Below are positions 25,801 to 35,775 of a DNA stretch of 64,000 nucleotides, piece by piece. Position 1 is the first letter of the stretch, and every line of letters begins with the position of its first letter. The position numbers were made by a program, and so were the translations under genes. The notes below the pieces were generated by a model. That model did not search any database. It saw only the letters and a program-made list of their open reading frames with translations, and was not told where the DNA came from. The DNA comes from Linanthus parryae (lineage: Eukaryota > Streptophyta > Magnoliopsida > Ericales > Polemoniaceae): contig JALGPY010000005.1 of the NCBI GenBank assembly GCA_023055425.1, positions 8,333,501-8,397,500 on the forward strand, read 5' to 3'.

Positions 25801-28800
25801 CTATACAAGTACCACTCTGTCTTTACTCTTTAGCCCCAATTTATTTTTTGGAGCGTCCCTGCTCTTTCTCCCTATCTCCTATTTGAGTAACCTTAAACAG
25901 TTAAAATGACCACATTACCCTCACAAATCATACCCCACCTACTTTTTCCCAAACCCAACCCTACCCAGTCCACTCCAATTACCACAAGCTTATCCTCTCA
26001 AATCATTTTACAACCACATAATAGAGAGAGAGAGAAAGAGACGGGGGGCGAAGAGGAATGGGTGAGACTGTGAGAGAGAGGGAGGCCACAGAAACGACGG
26101 AGACCACAAGCCCGGTGGAAGGTCGGCAAGGAGAACAACGGAGAGCACGGTGCAGAGGTCGGCGAAGAGAACGTCGATTTCAGCTCCGATCTGGCGGTGG
26201 AATATGAGGATGAGGACGCCGGCGGAGATTCTGATCTTTTGCGGTGGTAGGTCTGTGCTCTGTTCCCTCTCTCGCAGGTCTAGGTGGTCCGGCGGTGGTG
26301 CTGATTTCGGATATGGCGGTGGCTTTGGGCTGTGGCAAATCAAGGATTATTCCTCTGTCTTCCGTCCTTATTATTTTTCTTCTTCTTCTCTTTTTTCTGT
26401 TTTTTTTTTTTTAAGATCTGTAAAAAAAAATTTAGATCTGAAAATTTTTTAGTTCAGATCTGTAAATTGGTGGTGTTCTTGTTAAATTAGACAGTTTGTG
26501 TTCTTGTTTCAGTCATTAATTTGTTAAAATTCTGCTGTTGAAGGTAAAATTGATGATGGTTATGATTGTGGTTTGTCCATGGTGGGTTTACGGTGGTGTT
26601 GGGGGGTGATGTAATGTAGGAGGGAGTGATGGTTATAGTGTGTAATTTTCATAGTCTGTCAGGGGTATTCTGGACAAAAACAACATTTTCTTGTTCCCGG
26701 CGCCCAGTCACAATGGGCTAAATAGTAGAGATGGAGTGGTATATAACACAAGTAGGATTCTTAGCCAACCTCTGAATTCTTTCAACCATGTAGGATTGGC
26801 CTTTGCAAACCCCCTGCTGAACCTATCTATCCTCAACAACTGAAAAGAACATGATTCCAACAGCTACACACACAGACCTTACCAGCCCAAGTAAATCAAC
26901 CCTTGAACACCCAAGCAAGATATCAGACTAGAAGAAGAGGAATCTGATGGTTAGAACGTATAATATTCGAGCTTCCTACCGTACAAAAGAGTAGATGAAA
27001 TCTCAAAGAGCAGAATGTTATACCTCCCTAATCCTCATTGGTGTAACCTAACATATCAAATCACTCCTAAAACAATATACCTGACTTAAGATTAGACCAG
27101 GCACATCAAACAAAGTCACATTGGGGAATAACATGACACATAGGGGGCTAAAGAGTCTCATGTGCCTATAAAATCTTCTTTGGGGACTTGCACATGCTTC
27201 TTTAGCGATACTATTAATGAACGAAAATATAACATTACCAAAGAGAATAGGAGACTGTGTGAATAAATTAAAATTTTGAAGGACCAAATAGGCAACCTTA
27301 AATGTACTCTAACTTTTACAAAAACAACTTCTTTCAAATGGCCTTCCACTTCCAACTTTTACAAAACATCTTCTTACCAGTGCACTGTGAATCTATGAGA
27401 GTATGATAATGTAATGATAACGAAATGCCTTTATCACAAAAAGTACATATCTATGCTTTTATCTGGGTGTGAGCTGTGGGGATAGTGTGGCCTTTAGTAG
27501 TACTTCCCAAACTCTATCAAAACATGGAGTAGATTGATGTTTACCTAGTTGCAAAGTCTTTGTTCAATTCTATCTCTCCATATAAAATATACTTATCAAT
27601 ATCAAATATAGTCTAACCATTATCAGCTCCTATACATCTCTCCTCCAAATCAAGCACTTTTTAGTTTTCATCTCTTTATCCCTTCATATCTATTAGTTGA
27701 CTGTTGACTGCCAATCTGTCATGTTTCCGTTTTGGTCCTTTACTAAAGCTGCAAGAAATTAAAAGGTTGTTACTTCCTTTCAACCAACAACAATTATTTT
27801 TTTATATGAAGAAATATTAAGCTAATTACTTTGCCAATAATAACTAGTAGATTATCTAAAGAATATCAGCTTACGAGTACATTTCTATCAAAGGTTTTTT
27901 CCTCCATTTCAATATCATACAGGAACAAAACACCCTTCTTTATGAAATCTGAATCGATGCGCGCTTACTCTCGACTTGTCCCCCCACCCCCAGTAGTTAA
28001 AATTGTACCTCCACCACTGTTGAGTGAAGCGTGCTATAGCCACGCAAAAAAAAAAAAAAAAAAAAAAAAAAACAACAACATCCTCTGGATGAGCAGGAAC
28101 TTACATTCTTATCAAGTTTCCTTTTTTGATCATCAATCTTCTTTTCACATTGTGTGACCTCCTTCAGATATTTTGCTTGTTCTTTCTTTTTAGCATTTAA
28201 TTCACGATTATAACCACTTAATTCCTCCACAAGATCTAAGCAGCTTCTTTTATCAGATTTAACATCCTCGTTAGCCTTCTCAATGTCCTTCTCTATGTTC
28301 CATATTTGCCACAAGAAGTGCTCCTTCTTCAGTGCTTTCTGCAAGATACAGGAAAGAAAAGGCATCACTACTTTGTTATGATGTGGAAATGAGAAAAACA
28401 CAAGGTTCCAGAAATATTAATAATCCTCAATAGAAAAGACAATATGTCATTAATAATATTATGCTTAAAAATATATGAAAAGAAGCATCTTATTGCTCAT
28501 ATTTTCTGGTGTGAGGGGGTATAAGCAAGATCTAGATGACATGTGTTTAAAATTCTTTACTTTCAATTAAGTGGGCAATACTGGTATTTATGGGAGAATT
28601 TGGTCAAATGAAGATGCTGGGACCCAAACTCATCGAGCTACTCAAATGAACCCACCTGACTAGGTTTGTATATTTGATTAAATGTTTGCCCCAGTAGGGC
28701 TGCGCGGTATCATATTGCTATCTTGCAAACAACTATTTAGGATTTAGTTCATCCAAATTTCATTATTTCTGATGATGCTCAAAAGACTAAGTAATCTCAA

Positions 28801-31800
28801 CTTGACCATGTTTAATCATAAATACCATTACCCTTCCTTTATCGTCATTGCCACTTCATCATGAATCCAAACAAGTAGAGAAATATCATTCTCTAGTTTC
28901 TTCATCTTCATTACCATTCATCTCACTATCCAAATTCCATGTGACTCATAAAGATAATAATGTCATAATATTCTCTTTCGCCATTGGCATAGTGAGAACA
29001 AGCAATTTACTTTCTCTATAAAACCTAAAAAGTACGAAAGTCTGAAAGATAAGATCAAATATACTTTGCAAGACACAAGGTGTCATCTAGTCGTGAAAGC
29101 AAGTCACATGTATCAAATGTGTCAACTCTTAAAAGATGTAATAATATGGAAAAAACAATTATATGTGAAGAAAAATCTCGATTGACAAGGAAAAAAGTTT
29201 GGTCTAACAAATGTTGTCGCTAATGTTCAGCACAAATGACGGGCCAAATCCCAACATTCCGTATTCATGCTACAAGAGGAATGGTAATAATTATCTTTCA
29301 CGTGACAAGACCCTGATAGGTGAGAGCTAAACCACGCTGCAAAAGTAATAATGTTAGGGATGCTTCAGAAATTCAATAGCTATAGCCTAAATAAAAAGAA
29401 GTCTACTACACCAAAAATAATCTTGCATCAATCTGCTCAGAGAAATAAAGTGTAACATTCATACCAGTTGATCTTGCAAGCGCATATGTCTTTCAGCCTC
29501 CTCTTTTTGTTCTTTCTTCTGCTTCCTCTCCGACACAATTGTTTTTTTCTTCTGATATGCAAGCGCTGATTTTTCTTCAGCTCTGGCTTTTTCATCTTCC
29601 AGTCTCTCATATTCTCCCTTCAGTTCTTCTGATCCAGAAATTTGCTCAATAAGCCCAGTAAGTTCTTTGGGGTTTTTTGAAGCAATAGATTCCACATCAC
29701 CCTGCACAAGTATGAATTTTATTTCCTCTGTTTAGTAAGCTATTAATTAGAAACTTAAATTTAATATTTTGCTAATGAAGCTATGACTGATATAAACAAC
29801 TACATCAATAAGTAGGTGTAAGGCTTCTGTTAGGAAGAGGAAGTATGAAAGTCCCTAATGAAGTCCTGAAAAAAATCTCATACGGGTAAGATCTACTTAA
29901 ACCTTGGGATTATCACAATATCAGATGCAGCATCTCACTATAAATCCCCAATAAGATCAAGCTAGCACAGTTAAAGGGCGCATTATATGCTTCTCTACCT
30001 GTAACAACAGTCAAATATAGTTTGGTCCTTGAGAATTAATGTTATACTTAACAGCCTATCACCGTAAACTATAATTTTATCACACTTAGGCCTCATTTGG
30101 GTAAGGAATAAAGGAGGAGGATAGGGAAGTTTTGTACCTCCTGCTCCTTATCCCATGTCTGGGTGCACAATAGGGAGCAGGTACAAAACTCATTTCCTTA
30201 TCCCCTCCCACCTTTTTTGCGTACAAGGCAGGATAAGGAGGGAGTTTGGAAAAAGACCATATTAACCCCATATAAAAGGGAGTTGTGAGGTGATTAACCC
30301 CGATATTAACGCCATATATATACATACACACACACATATGAACATATATATAGTAATAATTTAACTTGATATTTGCAAAATTTTATAAAACCCAATATTT
30401 AGCATAAGTTAAGTTTTATACATGCATGGCAATGTGGTTATTTGTACACATATATCACCTCTTATCAAGCACTACCTAAACATGTTCTTACACCCCCCTT
30501 GCATCTTATCCTGCCTCATATCCTGCTCTCCAAACACTCAGAACCAAAACTACTTATCATACCTTATCCCAGTACAATCGTGTCCTACCTCGTATCCCGG
30601 TATATCTCTTTTCCCCATGATTTATATCCCTTACCAAACAAGACCTTAGGGTGAAATATAAGCTTCTAACTTCGGAATGCGGGTCGAGAAAAGATTTGTG
30701 TGTCCCATTAGTTAGAAAATGTATAATCCTTGGACACCTGAAGGGGACAACAAACTCAATAAATTCGGATCATGCGGGAACGCATCAATGATCCAAACTT
30801 TTGTACATGTGAAAGTAGTATGATATTTATCATTACGTCAAAGACATAAATATCTATCGGGTACGTGTATGTAGAGGCAGATAGAGATGTACAAAAACAG
30901 CAACCATATTCATCTTCAAGAGCCCCCTTGTAGTTTCTATATCAATCTTACTGATACGAGTGGTTCATTTGCTAACTAATTATTGCTTCTTCACCTGTAA
31001 TTCACTACCCTTGTCTTCTTAATTCCTAATCAAGATGTCTACAGATAGACTATTTGTTAATCTAGTCAATTTCAAGCACTCTCTTCACCTATAAATACCC
31101 ATTAGTTAGAAAACTATTTCTATCTATGCATCACTGATCCAAACTTTTGGACATGTGAAAGTAGGATGATATTCATCATTACGTCAAAGAGATAAATATC
31201 TATTTGGGTACGTGTATGTAGAGGCAGATAGAGATGTACAAAATCAGCAAACAAGAGCCCCCTTGTAGTTTCTAAATCAATCTTACTAATACGAGTGGTT
31301 CATTTGCTAACTAATTGACTGAAACTATTGCTTCTTCACCCGTAATTCACTACCCTAATCTTCTTAATTCCTAATCATGACATCTACAGAAAGACTATTT
31401 GTTAATCTAGTCAATTTCCAGCACTCTCCAAAGTAACAGACATAAATATCTATTGGGTATGTGTATGTAGAGGCAGATAGAGATGTACAGAAGCAGCAAC
31501 CCTATTCATCTTCAAGAGCCCACTTGTAGTTTCTAAATCAATCTTACTAATACGAATGGTTCATTTGCTAACTAATTGACTGAAACAAATGCTTCTTCAC
31601 CGGTAATTCACTACCTTTGTCTTCTTAATTCCTAAATCATGATGGCTACAGAAAACTACTTGTTAATCTATTCAATTTCAAACACTCTCTAAAGTGATGA
31701 TATACATCATTACCTCAAAGACATAAATATCTATCGTGTACGTGTATGTACAAAACCAGCAACCATATTCATTTTCAAGATCCCCTTAGTAGTTTCTAAA

Positions 31801-32955
31801 TCAATCTTACTAACACGAGTGGTCCATTTTCTAACTAATTATTGCTTCTTCACCCGTAATTCACTACCCTTGTCTTCTTAATCCCTAATCATGACATCTA
31901 CAGCAAGACTATTCATTAATCTAGTCAATTCAATCACTCTCTGAAAACACAGAAAAATCAAATGGGTATTAGAGAAAGCTCATAATAAGGTCACCTGAAA
32001 CACCAGAAAATTGCAAACCCTGTACATCTTCAAGAGCCCCATTGTAGTTTCTAAATCAATCTTACTAATACAAATGCTTCATTTGCTAACTAATTGCCTG
32101 AAACTAGTGCTTCTTCACCCTTAATTCACTACCCTTGTCTTCTTAATTCCTAAATCATGACGTTTACAGAAAGAGTATTTGTTAATCTATTCAATTCCAA
32201 GCACTCTCTAAAGAAACAGAAAACTCAAATGGGTATAAGAGAAAGCTCATAATAAGGTATATTCGTTAATCTAGTCAATTAGTTCATTTGCTAACTAACT
32301 GGCTGAGACTATTGCTTCTTCACCCGTAATTCCCTATGAGTGGTTCATTTGCTAACTAATTATTGCTTCTTCACCCGTATTTCACTACCCTTGTTTTCTT
32401 AATTCCTAATCATAACATCTACCAAAAGACTATTCATTAATCTAGTCAATTTCAATCACTCTCTGAAAATACAGAAAACACAAATGGGTAATTAGAAAAA
32501 GCTCATAACAAGGTCACCTGAAACACGAGAAAGTTGCGAGCCTTGACAAGAATCCCCAACGACTTCAACTTCCCATTATAATCATCCCAATTCACCACAG
32601 TCCCATTAACCCTATACTCACTACCACCAGCACTCGTAATCGTCCTCGTGAACTGCAACTCACTCCCATCACTCAGCTGATAAACCAGCCTCACAAAAGC
32701 CCTCCGTCCCTTCTGTTCCTTCTCCTTATCATTGAAGGCGTAAATCAAGTCCTTGAGCTGCGACCCTCGAAGCTGACCGGTCCTGACGCCGAGGACGAAG
32801 CTGATTGCGTCCATGAGGTTCGATTTTCCGGCGCCGTTGGGGCCGATTATCGCCGTGAAGTTGTGGAAGGGTCCGATCATTTGGTAGCCCTTGTAGGACT
32901 TGAAGTTCTCGAGCTCGAGCCGGAGGATTTTGCCCGGCGAGGGGAGAGACGGCAT
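3954..32955 (-). CDS. SMC1: SMC1, cohesin core ATPase subunit (18 coding exons, 1,228 aa)
   Basis: SMC1 pairs with SMC3 in the cohesin ring that holds sister chromatids together. Exons read from the sequence, in order: 32518-32955, 29465-29701, 28105-28338, 23425-23663, 21257-21523, 20871-21141, 17035-17159, 16334-16443, 16132-16239, 15915-16054, 8789-8878, 8472-8680, 7724-7893, 6834-6943, 6384-6763, 4919-5170, 4119-4379, 3954-3999. They sum to 3,687 bases, every junction is in phase, and the result matches the plant SMC1 family end to end, beginning [11 protein letters not shown] and ending FDLTKYRE. Walker A GPNGAGKS lies at residues 38-45, a long coiled coil follows, the hinge ([11 protein letters not shown] onward) covers about 500-650, a second coiled coil follows, the ABC signature LSGGEK starts at about 1109, and Walker B FFILDEVD lies at about 1133-1140. 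All catalytic motifs are intact. Introns total about 25 kb, mostly repeats. Intron 7 is AT-AC and intron 17 is GC-AG. Confidence 0.96.
4000..4118 (-). other. SMC1 intron 17 with GC donor (GC-AG)
   Basis: On the minus strand, exon 17 ends AG and the intron starts GCAAGT, the usual form of the minor GC-AG class. It ends TTTTGCAG. Joining at these points gives ...[14 protein letters not shown]..., which matches the conserved SMC1 tail. No GT site nearby keeps both phase and homology. Confidence 0.9.
8250..8335. repeat. Fragment of a hAT-type MITE end (inverted GCCGGCAC arms)
   Basis: In SMC1 intron 12, the stretch has facing arms (AGTGAGCCGGCACAG near 8266 and CCGTGCCGGCCCACTTG near 8310) and ends GACACCTCTA, the reverse complement of a TAGAGGTGTC-type hAT terminus. 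No matching left terminus or target duplication was found, so it looks truncated. Confidence 0.4.
9205..11520 (+). mobile_element. Non-autonomous Helitron (2.3 kb) in SMC1 intron 10
   Basis: The 5' end reads A|TCTATACATACAAG, the TC start typical of plant Helitrons. The 3' end carries a perfect 6-bp hairpin (GTGCCC-TGA-GGGCAC, 11492-11506), then 10 bases, then CTAG at 11517-11520 followed by T. Insertion between A (9204) and T (11521) is the Helitron rule. The sequences outside, GACGAAA on the left and T...GGCACG...AATTT on the right, join into a stretch resembling the hAT-like element at about 19555-19605, which supports both boundaries. The interior has CT-rich, leader-like sequence at 9360-9430 but no Rep/helicase frame. 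Confidence 0.75.
12770..12905. repeat. Short tandem duplication (about 68 bp, two copies)
   Basis: A unit containing CTCATGA.TCGA, GAAAAACATAGC and CGCCGGCGATG occurs at about 12770-12835. A diverged second copy follows at about 12836-12903. No coding content is apparent. Confidence 0.5.
13947..15040. mobile_element. Tourist-like (PIF/Harbinger) MITE, truncated, split by a hAT-like insert
   Basis: It begins after TTA (13944-13946) with GGGCCTCGTTTGGGTAAGG. After the hAT-like insert it continues from 14846 with GGATATGA and GGATAAG repeats. The sequence matches the reverse complement of the complete element at 30089-30645 over about 250 bp. The similarity fades near 15040 and no right terminal repeat is found. 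Confidence 0.7.
13987..14837. mobile_element. hAT-like non-autonomous element, 851 bp, 8-bp target duplication
   Basis: The ends are TAGGGGTGCGATTTCGGTTC and, in reverse complement, TAGAGGTGCGAATTCGGTTC. Both sides are flanked by the identical 8 bp GGTAAGAG (13979-13986 and 14838-14845), the duplication length of hAT transposons. Both subterminal regions (to about 14200 and from about 14590) are packed with GGTTCGG/CCGAACC repeats that could act as transposase sites. The core has telomere-like TTAGGG/TTTAGGG runs at 14263-14315. No transposase frame is present. Confidence 0.88.
15169..15380. repeat. Probable MITE fragment in SMC1 intron 10
   Basis: The stretch TTGGGTCAATTACTCATTACCC and what follows (to about 15310) reads like a dispersed plant repeat with GGGTAAT/ATTACCC motifs in both directions. 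I could not define its ends. Confidence 0.3.
15562..16814. repeat. Homopolymer runs: G22 (15562-15583) and A37 (16778-16814)
   Basis: The poly-G run lies in SMC1 intron 10 and the poly-A run in intron 7. Real length is uncertain because such runs are error-prone in sequencing and assembly. The span between the two runs contains SMC1 exons 8-10. Confidence 0.8.
16444..17034 (-). other. SMC1 intron 7: U12-type AT-AC intron
   Basis: On the minus strand the donor is ATATCCTTG directly after the CA of codon 604, one base off the U12 consensus ATATCCTTT. The intron ends TTAC. The branch-site match TTCTTAAC (16452-16459) puts its adenosine about 9 bases before the AC end, in the U12 range. Splicing here keeps phase and gives [11 protein letters not shown], matching VIQFDPELEKA-type sequences in SMC1. 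There is no GT donor or AG acceptor at these exon borders. Confidence 0.9.
19445..19863. mobile_element. hAT-like MITE, 419 bp, with perfect 8-bp target duplications
   Basis: The ends are CTATGTTACCAGAAAC and, in reverse complement, CTATGTTAGAAAC. The flanks are identical, TTCTGAAC at 19437-19444 and at 19864-19871. Subterminal ACGGGAA and GGTACG motifs recur. It lies in SMC1 intron 6 and has no coding capacity. It is the best-preserved relative of the interrupted element at 9100-13049. Confidence 0.87.
20288..20305. repeat. Poly-C run (18) in SMC1 intron 6
   Basis: This is an uninterrupted run of 18 C. The flanking sequence (about 20190-20550) shows no gene or recognisable element. Confidence 0.8.
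25330..25357. repeat. Short TTGGGG tandem repeat in SMC1 intron 3
   Basis: There are four full TTGGGG units and a partial one. They resemble a ciliate-type telomere motif rather than the plant TTTAGGG, so this is best read as a simple microsatellite. Confidence 0.8.
25810..26741. mobile_element. TIR-flanked insertion (932 bp) in SMC1 intron 3, superfamily unresolved
   Basis: The left end TACCACTCTGTCTTTACTCT continues into TTAGCCC. It faces a right end whose reverse complement is TACCACTCCATCTCTACTAT followed by TTAGCCC, an imperfect terminal inverted repeat of about 28 bp. The flanks (TATACAAG and TATAACAC) are not a clean target duplication. The interior (26025-26460) looks like a plant 5' leader, GA-rich and then a GC-rich open stretch followed by a T-rich run, so a captured gene fragment is possible. 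No transposase is seen. Confidence 0.6.
28046..28072. repeat. Poly-A run (27) next to SMC1 exon 3
   Basis: The run lies in intron 3, about 30 bases downstream (in gene direction) of the exon 3 donor. On the minus strand it is poly-T. Confidence 0.8.
30089..30645. mobile_element. Tourist-like (PIF/Harbinger) MITE, 557 bp, TTA target duplication
   Basis: The ends are GGCCTCATTTGGGTAAGG and, in reverse complement, GGTCTTGTTTGGTAAGG. They are flanked on both sides by TTA (30086-30088 and 30646-30648), the usual 3-bp target of this superfamily. The interior has recurrent TATCC/GGATA motifs and no transposase. It lies in SMC1 intron 1 and is related to the split copy at 13947-15040. Confidence 0.85.
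30770..32500. repeat. Tandem repeat block (about 260-340 bp units) in SMC1 intron 1
   Basis: Landmarks such as TTGTAGTTTCTA...ATCAATCTTACT (30928, 31264, 31523, 31785, 32042) and CGTAATTCACTACCC (about 31000, 31342, 31600, 31855, 32117, 32373) recur in order. That gives five full units and one partial, diverged by point changes and small deletions. The block ends just before exon 1's donor at 32517. No open frame runs through it. Confidence 0.85.
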
Positions 32956-33200
32956 GGTTGAAACCCTAGAGGGTGAGAGAGGGAGTGGAGAGAGTTAGGG
33001 TTTGGATCTGTGTGGTGAGAGATGTGGATTTGGGGTTTTTTTAGGGTTTGAAGAGTGGATTTTGGCGGGGTTTTGGAATTGGGGGAAGTTTTTCAGAGAG
33101 TGAGAGATTGAGTTGCTATTGAGAGAGAGAGAGAGAGAGTGAAATTAGCAGAGGATCGCGATCTTTGTGGCTGGGTGAGCACGTTGATTGGGTAGTTTCC
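32956..33200 (-). promoter_or_regulatory. SMC1 proximal promoter and 5' leader with telo boxes and E2F-type site
   Basis: On the gene strand, AAACCCTAA telo boxes lie at 32995-33003 and 33041-33049, and a reverse-oriented one at 32961-32968. TTTGGCGG at 33061-33068 (on the plus strand) fits the plant E2F consensus WTTSSCSS. A GA/CT tract lies at 33119-33140. Telo boxes with E2F sites are typical of S-phase genes, which suits a cohesin subunit. The transcription start is not visible from sequence alone. Confidence 0.6.
33061..33068 (+). promoter_or_regulatory. E2F-type site upstream of SMC1
   Basis: TTTGGCGG matches WTTSSCSS at every position and lies about 105 bases upstream of the SMC1 start codon. 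Confidence 0.55.
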
Positions 33201-33562
33201 ATTTTTGCCCCTGTTTGTTGAGAACACGAGTGCCGAGGAATATGAGGGCATTAGCGTCAAAAGGATTAAGCACACAAAGATGAATGAGGGCATGGCTGGA
33301 AAACATTGATTTCAATCCTTTCTCAAAAAATAAAACATTGATTTCGATCAGTTTTTATTTTTATTTTAGTTTTTTTTCTCCTGACATAAGATCTTTTCTC
33401 TCCTGAATCAGTTTTTATTAAAATCAGTTATTTTAATTTTATTTTATTTGAATTTATATATTAAACCGAATTTTTGTATATTTAAGTAATCTCACTGTAA
33501 TTGCAGAATCTCATGAAATTGAAATTATGTGACTCAATATATTATAAAAAATAATTTAATGT

Positions 33563-34360
33563 TGGGTAAAAGACAATTTTCAGCCCTCCATTGTGGGTTA
33601 TACCATTTGTGTCTTGCACTATGAAAAAATACTAATTGGTCCCCTGCCAACTGAAGGAACTACCGGATCCATCGAAAAGATAATTATACCTTTGAAATTA
33701 CAACGAAATATATCCACTACTAATACATTTCTTCTCCTTCTCCTCCTCCATTCCTCTCTTCTTTCTCCTGCAACCCTACTCGCCACCTCCCAGTTCTTCT
33801 TTCTTCTCCTTCCCATTTTCTATCTTCCTTCTCCTGCAACCCTAGCACCCATCTCCCCCCCCCCCCCCCCCCCCGCCTCCCCTTCATCCCTCTCGATATG
33901 CTCTCTCTCCCGCTCCCTGTCCCTCTACTCTTCTCGACCAAAACCCAGCACCAATACTGGACCTCCATTGAAGCCCGCGAAGATCTCTCACCACCATTCT
34001 GATGTCTTAGGTGGTTTTGGCTTTGGGTTACTCGATGGGTTCGAACAGTTAATATGGTTGATTGCTGTTTTCCACGTCCAATTCTCGGACTTCGTCCGTC
34101 CCACTCTCGAACGTAGAGGCGAGGGAAGATTTGGACTGTTGCTCGAGAAGGTCGGGGTCCGTGATGTGCAGTGGGTTACTTTCGCCCTTCCAAGGGTAGA
34201 ATGGTCACAAAAAAAGTATAATCTAACACAAGGGTGGTATATTTCCACTCTCAATACACTTACTGACAGAGGGGTAATTGTTCCTGACAGGGGACCAAAA
34301 TTGTATTTTTTCATAGTACTGGGGACCAAATGGTATTTAATCCGTGCTTTACTATCTTGA
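33563..34360. mobile_element. Insertion with long terminal inverted repeats, probably Mutator-like
   Basis: The left part (about 33598-33650) and the right part (about 34275-34345) are inverted copies. Both read ATACCATTTG, then ACTATGAAAAAATAC, then TTGGTCCCCTG in the inward direction. A 255-residue open frame (33593-34360, plus) crosses the whole unit, including both inverted repeats. Its first half is Leu/Ser/Pro-rich low complexity containing a C20 run (33855-33874). It therefore looks like transposon sequence, perhaps with a captured fragment, rather than a gene. The exact ends and target duplication are not resolved. Confidence 0.55.
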
Positions 34361-34585
34361 GGCTACCTTTGTTTTGAGAAGTCCCACACTTCCATTTTAT
34401 AAATTTTTTTATATTATTTTGGACGAATATCAGTTTCAGTGTGGATGACAAATCAATCATTCTACAATTTCACGTTTCACTTCATAAACGTCTGAATTCC
34501 TAAATACTAAAAACTCATTGTAAAATAATATATGTAATGTCCACATTTGCACAAATTGAAATAAGGTTTGACCATTGTGGTTTCC

Positions 34586-34775
34586 TACTAGGGCAGCAAG
34601 TTCAACCGCCCGAACCGGACCGAACCGTGCTAATTGGTTCGGCTTAGGTTCTGAAAACTCCAACCCGAAATTAAAGGGTTCGGTTTAGGTTCGTAAAATT
34701 TCCAAACCGAAATTAAATGATTGAGTTTAGGTTTCATTGTCTTACAAACCGACTAAACCGTTTAAACCGTTAATA
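34586..34775. repeat. GGTTCGG/CCGAACC-rich hAT-type fragment
   Basis: It starts TAGGGCAGCAAGTTCAACC and is rich in CCGAACC and GGTTCGG, like the subterminal arms of the hAT-like element at 13987-14837. The right terminus was not found. Confidence 0.4.
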
Positions 34776-35025
34776 TTAACAAATAATAATTATATGTAAT
34801 TATATATACTTAATCCCTTTTCCTTGACACTATATGTTCTCTTTAACTTGATGAGTTCATACTACCCAATCTAAAATTCATGTGTTGGGACGTTCTGCTT
34901 ACATTTCTGTTTGGTTCTATTCATTTTGTTGGATTGACTTTCCTCGTTGTGATGTTTTCAGGTAAATTTATGAGTTTTTGAAGTTTTTGGGACTAAATTT
35001 CAATTACAGATAATGTTATTAGGTT

Positions 35026-35320
35026 AATCGCAGCTCGAACCCGAATCCTCCAGCTGTGGTGGAGGCGGCTTTCATTTCCTCGTATTTGGCAATGATTTGC
35101 TGAAGCTCATTGTGGAGATTCGCTTCAAATAGCATCATGTCATCGTCGGTTGTGCTCTCGGCAATCCTCTGAATAGCTGGCAGGAACTCTTCACACTTCT
35201 CCAGCATGGTTACTGTCAGATCATCCTGCAAGCAACATGACATACATAAAACGTTGTCATATCTTTTAACGCTAATGAGGCACTAAAACTAGCTAGAAGT
35301 TGATGAGACCTAGAGCTAAT
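35026..35320 (-). pseudogene. Duplicated, truncated last exon of the TOL2-like gene
   Basis: 35035-35240 encodes a near copy of the GAT-domain exon of the gene at 43142-47136 (DDLTVTMLEKCEEFLPAIQ..., then AKYEEMKAASTTAGG). It is preceded on the minus strand by the same intron end (to about 35320: AAAACGTTGTCATATCT, ACTAGCTAGAAGTTGATGAG). One residue is deleted, giving FEANLH where the parent has FEALNLH. The copy breaks off after the GG, losing the rest of the C-terminal tail. No VHS exon lies upstream, so it cannot make a full protein. Keeping the intron shows DNA-level duplication, not retrotransposition. Confidence 0.88.
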
Positions 35321-35775
35321 AAGATGGGAAGTGTATTCTCTTTAACATATTTATATAAAAAAATCCCTCCCAATTCAAATTAGATAAAGGCTGGGCAAAT
35401 CAAGTTTAGCCCAGCAAAATGAGGCTGATGAACTACTTCGTTTCTTATACTTCCTAAAACTTAGTCGGAGATTGGCATTATGCAAATTCATCCCATTATT
35501 TTCATGATTTAGCTTACATGTTGCTTTTGTGCTTCTCCTAAGCACAAACATTTAATATTTGGTATAGCTCGTCAAACAGAAGATTCACCAACTTTCCCTA
35601 ACATCCCAGGATACTTAAATGCATATGTTATCAAATACAACATTGATAAACGGGCTTAACAGTGCACTACTTGGCACATTCTTTCAATCGACAACAGTGT
35701 AAAATGTCTGGTACGCTATCCAAGCAAGCAAACAAGAGACGGAGGGTTCCCCCTCTCTTCATCCCAATCAGATTG

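Noticed and set aside
26008..26452. Open frames on both strands within 25810-26741
   Set aside because: No recognisable domain and GC-rich leader-like sequence; kept only as a possible captured fragment.
33593..34360. 255-residue open frame as a protein-coding gene
   Set aside because: It crosses both inverted repeats of an insertion and its first half is low-complexity Leu/Ser/Pro sequence around a C20 run; no domain is visible.
35019..35243. Second functional TOL gene
   Set aside because: Only the GAT exon is present; the tail is cut off and there is no VHS exon upstream.
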